In this document: piece by piece, positions 1 through 11,396 of the stretch
Numbering within the stretch: position 1 is the first letter of the stretch
Layout: each line of letters opens with the position of its first letter
Source: Davidsoniella eucalypti
Taxonomy: Eukaryota > Ascomycota > Sordariomycetes > Microascales > Ceratocystidaceae
Reading direction: 5' to 3'
NCBI GenBank assembly: GCA_004009845.1
Contig: RMBW01000071.1
Span: 1 to 64,000 of the forward strand
DNA: 64,000 nucleotides
The notes under the pieces: generated by a model
What the model was told of the DNA's origin: nothing
Seen by the model: the letters and a program-made list of their open reading frames with translations, nothing else
The model's database searches: none
Translations under genes and position numbers: made by a program

Positions 1-432
1 GGTAATTTGCATGTTGCCATCGGTGTCTTCCTGATCTCTCAAGTTTTGCAGAGTAGACTCGACATCAATTGCAAACTTTTGGTGGCGGAGGGTTGAGGCC
101 TCGTCTTTGCACCAGTACATGTCAGTAAGTACAGCACGAGAAGGGGGAAAGTCACGATCTATGGCACATGTAAGGGTGCTATGACGTACCATGACTGCCT
201 CGTCTGAATGGCTCGACATGAGCAAGGCGTTCACGGGTAGCGCCGTTCTGCGGGTTGAGCACATGTTAGAACAGAAGAGACAGGATAGTATGCAAACGCA
301 TATCTACTATGAAGCACCAACCTGTGAGAAGGTGCGCTTCCGGGGACCATGGCGAGATTCAGAGGAATAGTATTCCTCTGCAGTGACGAGCACGCCCTCG
401 TCGGCGCTGCCACGGCGGTCAGAGAAAACCAT
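1..432 (-). CDS. nth1: Neutral trehalase, N-terminal part (cut by window edge)
   Basis: Cytosolic neutral (acid-independent, phosphorylation-regulated) trehalase, which splits trehalose into two glucose during stress recovery and germination. Three exons read from the minus strand: 432-322 (37 codons starting MVFSDRRGSADEG), 247-190, and 104 to the window edge. Joining exons 2 and 3 gives RRGSHDEAS, then FAIDVEST and QEDTDGNMQIT. These match the conserved N-terminal block of fungal neutral trehalases just before the catalytic domain; QEDTDGN is the EF-hand-like calcium-binding loop of the family. The RRGS motif resembles a PKA site, which is the known mode of control in yeast Nth1. The first intron uses a GTTGGT donor, which is not consensus. 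The catalytic (alpha/alpha)6 domain lies outside the window. The family call is firm; the first exon is less certain. Confidence 0.88.
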
Positions 433-3189
433 GTTGGTATCAGGTAGCTGTGAATATATCTTAGGTGCGGTATTATACGGTAGATGGCGTTACTACTTCA
501 AACACTCTCTTGGCGGGGGAAAAAGAGCGAGAAACAAAGAGAGGAAGAAGAGCGGTCACAGCCAGCTTTAACAAGGCGACGCAGTCCGTAGTTATGCTGC
601 CACAAACACAAGACCGGCCACCGACTACAAGGGACACAGGGAAAAGAAAAAGTCTACACAAGGGGTGGATTCCCTGTGTGTATAGGTAGTCTGGTTGGCT
701 TGTTGGCTTGTTGGGGTTGGACTCGTTTCTTGCTTACTTTAAGTGGCCGCACGACGAGCAAAAAATAAGGAAAAATAAGAGCAAAAAAACCTTGTCGAGA
801 ACGAGGCGTCCTGGAATGGGATGGAGACAACTGAGATGAGGGCTAGAAAGGCTAGAAAGGGGGCAGTCAGGTCTGATCCGAAGTGGTCACGCGGCTCCCA
901 GAGTGGTCCTAAATCGGATTGACAGATGGGCAAGAGCAAATCCAGACGCAGACACAAGATGGAGATGGCGGATGAAGCAATGAAGAATTGATAAGCAAGG
1001 CATGTGGGGGATCCAGTGTGCGCAAAATTGGTGGAAATTCCAAAGTGAGAGATACAGAGAGAGAGAAAGAGAAGTCTTGAGTTTCTTGGGGGCAGCGATA
1101 TTTCGAAAAAAAGAAAAAAAGAAAAAAAAAAAAAGAAAAGAAAAAAAAAAAACCCAGGAATCTACAGTGCCAGTGGGGTCTATTGGCCTGAATTAACCAA
1201 CTGCCGTGATGAAGATCGTACTACTGTTATTGTTTACGCTTGATAATGATATTTACGGACATTGTAAACTACTGTAAAGTGATAAGCAAGTCGTCAAAGG
1301 CAACTCATTCTCATTGCAAGCGGTCCAGATAACAGCAGGTACTGTGTAGACCTCAAACAAACAAATCAACAACCGTACACATACGCACTCTACCACATCT
1401 AGATTCGCCACCAATAAGTCTAGCATTGATCTTGGGCTACCGTTAGAGTTTCTTAGGCGTCGATGCCGCTGCTGTTTTCTTCCATCTGCTTCTGCCTATT
1501 GCTACGCCTACTTCTGTACTTGACCCAGCAAAGCAATAATGACGTCGGCCAGAATCCCAGCCAAAGCCCAGCCAAAATAAGCCTTGAAAAGAACCTAAAC
1601 AAATAGCTGCATCAAAAAATTAAACGCCAAAGAGAAGAGGGGCACTAAAGGCCAGAAGCTGAGCTCTTTAGTACTGGTCTCCACTAGGCCCGCTGATCTC
1701 TCTTACTTATTGTTTACCTTTCTATTCACTGGCTCAAATGTCAAGACCAAAGTCTATCAGCAAAACCCCAGGAATTGGTACATTTTGTAGCCATCTATAC
1801 TATGGACTCGGGCGGGAATCTCTGTCACGTACGAGACCCGGAGAAAATAGTGTTTGTGAGCTTAAGCTTTTTAAAGCCTCACTTTTTTGCGCACACGACC
1901 AGCAGAAATAACTCTCTTCTGCGTAGCACATAACATTGCATTGTTTTCTCGTCTTCTTCTCCTCCAAATCGACTCCGCAAACTGTGACCTGAAAAACGCA
2001 ACCTTAGTTAGCGAATACTTGATCTTTTCTTGGCATAGCCCAACCATAGGGGTGCATTTGCTCCTCTATTACTGCTACTGAATTCCCCTCTGGTCCAGGC
2101 TTATTGTATGACCAAGAAGTCTAAAGTCTACAGGGAATTTAACGATGTCATCCCCCTTCGGATATACTCTTCGTCTAATGAAATCAAGGGTATCTATTGG
2201 CCGGCTAAACTGTAGGGACTTGATTATAACATGCTTCTATGAACCAAATGCCGATATATACATATATACCAGGTGCAATATGAAGCCTAATGGAACCAGC
2301 CTACATAATAGTCCAGATATTGTCGCAATGTGCTGTTGAGCCGCCAGATCTCACGAAGTCAAGTCGATCAGTCTCCGCTGCAATCTAAAGTGCTGCATCA
2401 ACAAGGGCATAATTCACCAGTCAGTCAGGCAAACAAGCAACTTTACTCGTTTAACCCACCCTAATCATAATTCTGACCTAAGATCCTACGATCAACAGTA
2501 AGTAGACGAGTCCAGACTCAAAAAGCAAATCATCCCAGCAATTTAGACTAAAAGGGTTAGCCATCACTACGTAAGGGTTAGGGGGTTAGGGCTAATATAT
2601 AGTTGAACAGTCTACTTGACTCGGCGTACTTCTACATGTTTCCTCATTACAGCTAAAAAGGTTGTCATTATGGGAAGTAGGATATGAATGGTGTTCTACA
2701 ATATTTGAGTAAATTGATTAACCATGTATCCTTGTATTGTCCCCTTCTTAAAGTTCAATATATGTACTCAGGTGACCGGAAAAGAAGTTCTTTTGGTAAT
2801 AATTGTTACGCATTAGTTGTTTATCTTGACACCACCATAAGAACTGAGTACAACGATATATAGATGCTGACATAACTATTGTAAGTTGGGAATTACTGTT
2901 CTTAGTCAGAGACGCGAATTGAGCACACAGTTGAGGCTGGATGGCCTAACTATGTGCACTTTCAGTCTTAGGAATATGTATGAACATAGCTTCATACACT
3001 ACAGACCATTTCTGTATATCTTCTCATCTCAAACACTTTCCCCTTTAACCTCAAAGTCAACCTCTTGCCATCTTTGTTGTGTCCAGAAAAAGACAGCTAC
3101 GAGATGGGCTGGATTTGTGCCTTACCTTTGGAGTAATCTGCTGCCAAACTGATTCTTGATAAAGAGTTTGAACTCCCCGAAGACCAGAC
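433..3189. other. Intergenic region upstream of trehalase
   Basis: No coding region could be supported in these 2.7 kb. The first few hundred bases are the trehalase promoter and leader and contain AGGGG (stress-element-like) motifs near 661 and 855. A purine-rich tract of mixed A and G runs about 1060-1153. A short telomere-like patch with two TTAGGG units lies at 2578-2591. The rest is AT-rich with many stops in all frames. Confidence 0.6.
2550..2595. repeat. Short interstitial telomere-like repeats
   Basis: AGGGTTAG near 2553, then TTAGGG at 2578-2583 and again at 2586-2591, separated by two G. TTAGGG is the telomere repeat of filamentous fungi. The patch is too short and irregular to be a telomere. 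It could be a scar of end-joining or a binding site for a telobox protein. Confidence 0.5.
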
Positions 3190-4980
3190 TGGCGCGAGAA
3201 GATGATGAACCCTAGGTACATTACGGAACCATTGCATCTGGAAATTCCTTGGTGCGAGATGCAATTCGACCAACTGCAACGGGAGATTGGGGCTATATGT
3301 GTTGAAACGGAGGTTGCCGGTATAACACAGCAGTTCCCATGTCTCTTTATCCGCGGAATCTCAGATTATGCAGATAATCATAAGAATGATGGGTGGTATG
3401 GCTATTCCGCGCTCTCTGCCGCTGCCTTTGCTAAGGAGCTCCTTCGCTATGTGTACAAGAAGGATATCAATACTATGATACCTACCGCAAACGTCATCGG
3501 TATGTTATAAATAAGCCCTCTGTGATCAAATTAAATTCACTAGATTCGGTACTCTAGCATCTATGTTGTTATAGAAGATTCAGGGACCAGAATTAGGCAG
3601 AACAAATGTCTATATGACCAAAAGGCCGACTCGGAACTGAATGAAGAACTATGGAAAAGTCACACCAAACCTTCAAAAGCTCACCCTACGAGCAATACAA
3701 AGACACGAGCCCTACAGCCGTGGATGGTATATGTCTCTGGGTCCTGCAAAATGAGTAACTGGCTGGCTCAACAATATCAGTTTTGAGCAAGTTTCCTATT
3801 GACAAACATATATTCATACAAAATTTCCACAAGCTTCACTCTCCTCTAGTTCTCCAGTTTCAATCTGTAGAAAACTTGAGTTCCGACTTGATAATGTTGA
3901 TCTAGCTCCTGCTACCGAGAAGAAGCCTACAAAAGTATTCCGCAGCGAATCGACGTACAGCAATCGATTCTTATCCTTCAAGTTGTAGTTGGTGCATGCC
4001 CGCTGACAGTTACCGAGATGAGAGTTACTCCGGATTTGAAGTTACAACCCTTTGCTTCTATCAGAGATGCTACTGTCGACTGCAGTTTTATTGAGGGGAG
4101 GTTATGTGACATATGGCCACTTGTTTACCAAGGATTCCACAATTCACTTGATACACTGAACAGCCAAGGAATTTTTATCTGAAGCCTCTATTTAACTACA
4201 AGATGAACTTCTTTCCTGTGTCCCAAAACGACTGAAGAAATCTTGTCCGACATCTGCCATATATACCTATCTTTATCAGAAGTATAGAAAGTCTCAAAGT
4301 CCCAAGTAGACATGGAGGATAGCATGAAAGCCTAAAATCTCTGTGACTATGGTGTAGCTATGTTTGTGGGATATCTAGTACTTCAACCACCCGTGGCTCA
4401 TATGCTAGTTTTTGGTTGAGAAGGTTACTGAAATCGATGATCAGACTTCTAATCACTCGACTGCACATATACTCCTGTAGAGTTGTCTTGATATTGCTGA
4501 ACTCTTGGTTCAGAATGGAGCTGATATAAACTATGTGAACTGTAAAGGTAATACTGCTTTTACCTTAGCTTGCTCACAGGGTCATCTTGGTATCGCTAAA
4601 TTCTTGATTAAGAAGAGAGCTGATGTCGATTATGAAATAGACAGTGGCTAGACTGGTATCATGGAGGTCGTTTTGATGTTATGCGGCTATTGATATCAGT
4701 TATCGGGACTTTGGAGGTGATACTGCTCTTTGGCTTACTCAAATGACCATATTGACATTGCTAAATTTCTAATTCGGAATGGAGCTCAGGTACCACAAGA
4801 GATTTTTATGTGGTTCTACTCTCATCCCAACTTGTTCAGAAGGTCACGTTGATGTTGCCGAGTTCTTGATTTAGAATGGAGTTGAGATACATTCTGGGCT
4901 TTTTGTTGGTGATGCCTCTTCTATAACAGTTTGCTCTTGTGGCCATTTTGATGTTGATATGCCCCATGGATTTTTTTTGT
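3190..4980 (+). pseudogene. Decayed NLR-like gene: nucleoside phosphorylase domain and ankyrin repeats
   Basis: Relic of a fungal NOD-like receptor-type gene. The 5' part encodes the end of a PNP_UDP (purine/uridine phosphorylase) domain. VHYGTIASGN follows an in-frame TAG (3213-3215) that stands where family members have a residue. After a frameshift near 3262-3285 the frame continues with CLFIRGISDYADNHKN and YSALSAAAFAKELL, the hallmark C-terminal block. An intact-looking stretch ends at 3510. From about 4470 to 4960 there are ankyrin units such as LDIAELLVQNGADINY and HLGIAKFLIKKRADVDY, then further stops and frameshifts. No NACHT domain could be recognised in between. Such genes function in heterokaryon incompatibility or innate-like sensing; this copy cannot encode a full protein. 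It lies in an AT-rich, gene-poor stretch. Confidence 0.8.
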
Positions 4981-5629
4981 TGAAAGGACCTCAACGATTG
5001 AAAGTTTGAGTTGACACATGCTGATGATCGAATTAATTCTCATATGTAAGATTATATCCACTTTATTATTTAGAAGCTTTTGTCCACTGTATTTAAGTCA
5101 TAACTAACTATCCTGTATTCCAATATTTTCTTTTGTCCTTTATTTCAATAGTTTTAATTTTATCACCATTATATTTATTATCTTTTCTTTTTAACTATTA
5201 GGGTTTCTTTATTTTACTCATCCTGCTTTTTATTTCATCATGTTTCATGTTCTTTTTTTTGACTCTATGGAAATGATAGTATTAGTATAAATTTATGATT
5301 GTCAGGGATCACATTGGATAGCTACAAGTAGAAAAAGAAGAGAAATACTAAGTAGCAAGTAAGTTAACGGTAAATAAACTTCCTTGTCTATACAATTATA
5401 TATGTACATACTTCTTCTATCTATGTTGATTAGTCAAGGTGAAGAGATGTGGCAGAAACAAAGCGGTGTCCTAAAAAGGTCTTTGCTTAAACGATGTTCC
5501 CCATTATTTCCTGACTAGCTCCTCAATTGTTTACTAAGCTATTGTATCTCGTTTTATCCAAGCTCGACAATCAGGAATACGCCATAGGGAACTGAGACCA
5601 TATCACTTGCCAGAATTACGGCGCGCATC
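4981..5629. other. AT-rich intergenic region
   Basis: Nothing coding seen. T-rich tract 5050-5270. The last 200 bases are the likely promoter of the DUF1279 gene. Confidence 0.6.
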
Positions 5630-6612
5630 ATGTTCAAGCTGCCAATCGTCTCGGCTAGCCGTTGGTCGGCTATGCAGGCCTTTGCGACTGTTCAGCCAGC
5701 CCTTAACCCCGCCATAATAAGCCGCCGCACAATATCCAGCTTCAGAGCTCTGCCCCGTCCTAGCCCGACATCTTCAAACCGGTTGCAACGAGTAGTGCCG
5801 TCACCATTCAGGTCGCGCGTGCGTTTCAACTCTTCGTCAACAAGCGAGAAAGTGCGTGAAGTCACTGAGAAGGTCAAGCAGAAAGCCAGCGAGAGCAAAG
5901 AGAAGGCCCAGTCCCTTGGCGAGCGACTCAAGAAGCTGTCCAAAGAGTACGGCTGGGTGGCACTTGGTGTGTATTTGGGCTTGAGTGCACTAGACTTTCC
6001 ACTCTGCTTCTTGTTGGTGCGAGTCGTGGGCGCAGATCGGATAGGTACGTCATGAAGAGGATTCAGATCGGTTACAAGCGACGCCAGGAGCCAGATATGC
6101 TAACAGTCATATGCGGATAGGACGTCTGGAACACGTTGTTGTATCTACAGTAGCGCAGGCGATTCCCCACTCGGTCAAGACGGGCTACTACGATCTCAAG
6201 GCCAAATTTACGAAATCAAAAACCAGCAACGATAAGGCGGCAATAGACGAGGAGGAAGCCCAGGAGAACAATGTAGCCAGTAAGTCTATACCACCAACTA
6301 TATGATAAGCAGAATTCTCGCTTTCTTAGTTGACGGCTAAAACATTTCTGCGCCGAGACGCAAATTCGTGCGCTTGCTCGCTCCAGGTCAATCAACTCAA
6401 TGCTTGACACTGAGGGTCTGCTCTAGATACAATTAGAACACCACTGACAGCAAACTTTGACAGGCCTCGGAACACAACTAGCGCTGGCATATGCCATCCA
6501 CAAGAGTCTAATCTTTATCCGCGTGCCTCTAACTGCCGCGGTGACGCCTAAAGTGGTCCATATTCTACGTGGTTGGGGCTACAACATCGGCAAGACAGTT
6601 CCCAAGAACTAG
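5630..6612 (+). CDS. Mitochondrial DUF1279 (FAM210-like) membrane protein
   Basis: Three exons, 5630-6044, 6121-6279 and 6464-6612, give 240 residues with splice phases that agree. Residues 1-66 are rich in Arg, Ser and Ala with no acids, a typical mitochondrial presequence. A charged helix (residues 70-105, Lys/Glu-rich) follows. The DUF1279 domain then starts at YGWVALGVYLGLSALDFP (about 107) and holds a first membrane segment to residue 130. The second exon links RIG to RLEHVV. The last exon carries LATQ-type sequence LGTQLALAYAIHKSL and IRVPLTAAVTPKVV, which form the second half of the domain and a second membrane segment. The family includes animal FAM210A/B and is placed in the inner mitochondrial membrane; its biochemical role in fungi is not settled. 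Ends VPKN. Confidence 0.9.
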
Positions 6613-7753
6613 AGTCCAGAGACTCAATGCTAAGAAGAAGTAGAGCCGTAGTTATTGTCTATCTTTCTTTAGGCCCTTTCCAAGCTACTTTATGGCTGCC
6701 GCTTCCCCGAGACTGCATAACAACATATCTAGTAGTGGGCGACCTTGTATATTAACACATTGTCATTGTAATCATAGTATGAAACAAAATGTAAAGAAAG
6801 AAAAAAAGAAAAACGTGACCCCATACATTATTTTAGGCCAAACAAACTCATTGACACAGTAGCTGCCACACGAGACGCCAAACGTTGCCTTGTATCGTAG
6901 ATATTTGAGAATCTCACCCACTATCTGCTGTTTGAAAAGTCAGAAACTTCCAAATAGGCACTACATTGATCATACTTATATACATGTCTACATGCAAGTT
7001 TCTGATAAAACTATCGAGTTGTGTAGTAAGAAATATACACTCTAACTTGAAAGTAGTTGCATCTGACTTTGAACTAGGACTTAAAGGGCCACTCTGTGCG
7101 CTGGGCTGTTCGTCGTCTGATAGCCATGTCGCAGCAACTTGATACAGCGTGTTTATGCCCTTTGGTTTAGTAGTATCTACTCGTGCCCCTTCTGACTTGC
7201 CTTTGGCTAGTTTGCCTGCCCGACGCAGATGTCGCTAACTAGGTATCAGTAACGAATTTGCGGTTCTTGTGGCTCTCAATAAGCCGCATTGACCAACCAG
7301 AAGAACGGACCAGGGGCCTCTTGTGCATATTAGACAGGGACTTTCTTAGTTGAGGCTCACTGCTGCATCGTAAACTTATATTGTTATTCTAATTACGACG
7401 CTGCTTATCATGACCTCTATAATGGCAACATTATGTAGTATATTAGGTAGAACATGCCATCAATAATCTTATCTATATCCATAATGTGTAATGTATTGCT
7501 TATATATATGTATGCCTACTGAGACTGAGTTCTATTGTTTATTCTGGGTTGTTTCGCTGTCTATTTTTCTCGCGAGCCCTTTTTGCTCTCCCAATCTCAT
7601 TCATTATCTACTATACAGCCATTACACTCATTTAAGTAGTCATCATCTGCTTTACTATCATTCAGCATAAATTAAGGCTCTTCTCGTTCATTACTTACTA
7701 GATATACTATATCATCGATTCCCCCATTGCATATATTTATTCTTTATTGAAAC
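6613..7753. other. Intergenic region
   Basis: No gene supported. It holds the 3' end of the DUF1279 transcript and the promoter of the PNGase A-like gene. The last 200 bases are pyrimidine- and AT-rich, as is usual for fungal leaders. Confidence 0.6.
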
Positions 7754-9722
7754 ATGATCAAGCTACAAGCTTCACTGCAGCATATACTGCTTGCACTATC
7801 TTTTATACCATCAACAGCAGCACTATCTAACAAAGCCATTCAAAGCCTAAAGCAACCTGGACTTGCCGACAATGGCCAAAAAACACAGTCTCTGGCGGTC
7901 TCGGTAGAATCAGATACTCTAAAATGCTATCAAGTCGCAGCACCTGTGCTAGGTCCCTCAGGTCCCATAACTGTATCTTCTGGTACGGATACCGTTGTAG
8001 ATTCTTCCTGCGAAGTAGTCTTGATGCAACATGCCTTTGCCTCCAGTTATGGCCAACCGTTTGTTGGTATGTCAAGCTATAAACTTTTGCGTCTTCTCAC
8101 TTTCTAATCCCATGACAGGAACTTATACTCCGCCAAGTTGCGACTTCGATCGTGTAGTCATGAACTTCACTGTGACATCTGCCGGCGTGCAGTTTGACCG
8201 TCTGGCACTGATGTATCTTGGTGATATCGAGATCTGGCGTACATCTACTGCCGAGCCAACAAGCAATGGCATCACCTGGACGTACTGGAAAGATGTTACG
8301 CCTTATCTTTCTCTTTGGAAGCAAAACCAGAAAATCATCTTTGATCTAGGAAACACAGTTGACGACACTTACACCGGCGTGTTTAATACTACCTTGACTG
8401 CCTCATTCTTCAAGTCTTCTAACGGCACTGAGACGTGCACCGGAACCCCAGCCGACTTGATTCTTCCGGTGACAGCCAAAAAGAGTGACCTCAACGAGAC
8501 TAGCTCATGGAGCACTCCAGGTGATAACGCCGAAGCCCAAGTAACACTTCCAACCAATGCTAAGCGCGCTGTTTTCTCGATGTCAGCCAACGGCCAATCG
8601 AACGAGGAGTTTTGGTGGTCGAACCTTCTCCAGAGTGATGTGGATGCCTTTTCAGGCTCTGTCGGCTCTTTTCCCGGCTTTAGTCCTTGGCGTGAGGTAC
8701 AATTACTGATAGATGGCCAACTTGCCGGCGTTGACTGGTCGTTCCCTGTTATCTTTACGGGTGGTGTATCGCCGACGTTCCACCGACCACTAGTTGGCCT
8801 CCAGGCCTTTGACCTGCTGGAACAGGAAATCGACATCACGCCTTGGCTCCCACTCCTCTGTGATGGCTCCGCACACACCTTTCATCTGCAGGTCATGGGC
8901 GTGAACGATCTCGGTAATGGTCAGCTTGACTTGGTATCTCCCGTCAATTCCTATTGGGTCCTGACGGGCAAGGTCTTTGTCTGGGTAGACCAGTTTGGCA
9001 ACCAGACTACGGGCACTATCGAAACTACTTCTACGGATGCTCCAAGCATTACATACTCCCACGATTGGGTAACCAACTCGACATTGAACCTCAACGAGTC
9101 TCTTAACTATTTTATTCAGGCCCAGCGCCAGATCACAATTGAGAGCACCATTCAGACCTCTGCTGGCCAGGAAAAGGTTCGCTGGGCCCAAACACTATCG
9201 TACTCTAACATTGGTAACATCACAGCGTTTGGTAGTAACCAACTGACGCAACAACTTACTACGGGTCGTGATCAGTCGTCTCGCGAGCCCGTCGACAACA
9301 AAACAACAGCATCGGAGACTATCTTAGACTACTCGTACCCACTCGATGTGTACCTCGAATACGAAGAGTTTAATGATGGTAGCTATACTATATATTCAAC
9401 TATGTACCAAGGGTTTGACCGTGGCCAAACTGGCCTGACCGTATACCCGTCGGGTCTAGAGGCGTTCACGGCTCAGTGTGCCGCAGCAGGTTCTGCTCCA
9501 ATGGCTAAGCTATCGACATATCGCAATGGCACCGCCTCTCTTGCCCGAGACGCATCAGGCAACGGTTCTGGCGGCGGCGACATGTTCCAAAATATGGATT
9601 TTGTTTATGTGGGCGCAGGAGGCGCACCTAATGATACTTCGCTATCGCTTTTCGAGCGCAATGTATCGTCTATCAATGACTCCACTGTATCTGACGACAT
9701 ATATGTCAACCTAGACGCCTGA
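7754..9722 (+). CDS. Secreted peptide-N4-asparagine amidase A (PNGase A)-like protein
   Basis: Two exons, 7754-8066 and 8119-9722 (52-base intron, phase 1), give 638 residues. It opens with a signal peptide (about residues 1-24, hydrophobic ILLALSFIPSTAALS), so the protein enters the secretory pathway. The PNGase A family domain follows: CEVVLMQHAFASSYGQPFVG joins across the intron to TYTPPSCDFDRVVMNFT. Further on are YLGDIEIWRTSTAEPT, TYWKDVTPYLSL and IFDLGNTVDDTYTG, all family hallmarks. Many Asn-X-Ser/Thr sites are present. The plant enzyme removes N-glycans from glycopeptides; fungal members are secreted or vacuolar and mostly uncharacterised. The reading frame is intact and full length, and the start gives the only good signal peptide. 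Confidence 0.92.
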
Positions 9723-10865
9723 TGGATTAAGAAAGAACTTAGCTTCCCATTTGGCGCAACAGGTTCTACTTAGAGAGCTACCTAGAGAGTAGCAAAAGCC
9801 CTTCATGATAACGAATTATAATATATGGAATCAACTATTTTTCATTGGGGTTCCTGCTTCCCCACAAAAAAGCCTTGTCCAGATATTTTGTGATTGTATT
9901 TTTGATCTTGCCCGCTCTTCGGAATCTTGCAGGAGCTCGCCGCATGCCGAATCCGGCAAAGTGGATACATTTTTGTGGGGAGCTTTGGACTACAAACTTG
10001 TTCTTGTTTGCGTCACAATTGCCGCTGTCGTTGTAAAGCTAGACTGAATTAGAATAGCAGAGGTAAAAATTACGCTGCGCGAGTGCTTCCTTTAGAGGAG
10101 AAAGTGTCATGCGTGACAGAGAGGCGGAAAAGGCCAATAAACTCCGTGAAATGCTTATCGTTCTTTTTTAAAGAAGCTTGCAGCTGCGCTTATCAGTGTG
10201 TTAGCTGGTATGCAGCTACCTTTTGTTTGTAGTACGAATTAGTTGTAAGTGCCCTGTCGAGAAGAATGACGGTACCACCAGATTAACATAGGTACATAGC
10301 TAGTATTTCCTACATCAGAATTTTCGATCAACCATAACAACGCGAAGCCGGATCCGACATCCAACCAAGCTGGGCAAGCGTACAAAACGGCACACGAAAA
10401 TAAAACCAGCCCCTGATGCTTTCAGTGCGGAGTAGAGCTTCGGAACGAAAAAGAAGAAGAGAAGCTAAAAGGCTGTAGCTTCCGATTTGGCGGAGCTAAT
10501 GGCTTCTCAATTATGTCGCCACTGCTCAAAGCGGACTATCAGTGTCGTCATAGTCTATCGATGATAAGATATGGCCAAGTATTTAACTACACTTATGAGT
10601 CCCAAAATGGAACTACTTCTGTTTTCCTTGGTTTCTCTCGCGTTTCTGCTATTTGCGTTAATTTAGAAACTACTCTTATGTTGCCCCCGGCACCCTCAAC
10701 ACTACACTATAAATTAACACTCGTGGAAACTGTTTCTCAAGTTTCTTCCCTTTTTCATCTTCAGTCTGACCCCCTCACACAAAAGGGTCAATCTTGAAGG
10801 CTTCTCTAAGTCTTTATTTCCTACCTCCTACAGCATTTTCGGCTTCCATTTCTACATCTGACACA
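9723..10865. other. Intergenic region and Nce102 promoter
   Basis: No supported gene. A short open stretch at 10513-10797 lies in the promoter and leader of the next gene and shows no family motif. It ends in a pyrimidine-rich leader (about 10735-10860). Confidence 0.6.
10708..10714 (+). promoter_or_regulatory. TATA-like box upstream of the Nce102 gene
   Basis: TATAAAT, 152 bases before the start codon, followed by a CT-rich leader. This is the usual arrangement for strongly expressed fungal genes. Assigned by position only. Confidence 0.45.
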
Positions 10866-11396
10866 ATGGGTGCTCCCGGCTGGATCGCCTTTGGTGCCCG
10901 TGGTTGGCAGCTCCTCTGGACGTTAATCACAACCGCCCTCATCGGCAATGCCATCGCCTCCAACAATGACGGCAGTAGCTCGGGCACCACTACCCTCAAC
11001 TACACCATGTTTGTGCTGGTCCTGTGCTGGTTGGCGACCCTTTACGGTCTGGCCGCTTCATGGGTCGGTGCCATGGCTAAGCCTGCGATCCTGTCTGCCC
11101 TCGACGGCCTGACAACTCTTTTCCTCTTCGTCGACGCCATCGTCGTCTCGGCCCGCATCAAGGCCGTTGACTGCAAGCGTCTCGTGCCTGAGAAGCTCCC
11201 TAGCAACTACATTGCTTGGGGTTCCAGCAACGACGAGAAGCGCTGCCGCGAGATCCAGGCTTCCGCTGTTTTCTTGTGGTTCCTGTTCTTCAGCTTCGCC
11301 CTTACGCTGGCCTTCGCCGTCATGGACATCAAGCGCCGCGGCCTCATGGGCTCCGGTGGCTCTGGCGGTCCTTCTATGAGCCAGGTCCGCAGCTAA
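10866..11396 (+). CDS. Nce102-like MARVEL-domain plasma-membrane protein
   Basis: One exon, 176 residues, starting MGAPGWIAFGARGWQLLWTL. Four hydrophobic segments lie at about residues 13-32, 44-65, 73-93 and 137-157, the topology of MARVEL proteins. The short segments WQLLWTLITTALIGNAIA and LTTLFLFVDAIVVSARI are typical of the fungal Nce102/Fhn1 group. Yeast Nce102 organises eisosome membrane domains and senses sphingolipids; it was first named for non-classical export. The tail (GSGGSGGPSMSQVRS) is Gly/Ser-rich. Third positions are strongly C-biased compared with flanking genes, which suggests high expression. In-frame upstream sequence lacks an ATG that fits the family, so this start is preferred. 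Confidence 0.9.
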   Translation: MGAPGWIAFGARGWQLLWTLITTALIGNAIASNNDGSSSGTTTLNYTMFVLVLCWLATLYGLAASWVGAMAKPAILSALDGLTTLFLFVDAIVVSARIKAVDCKRLVPEKLPSNYIAWGSSNDEKRCREIQASAVFLWFLFFSFALTLAFAVMDIKRRGLMGSGGSGGPSMSQVRS

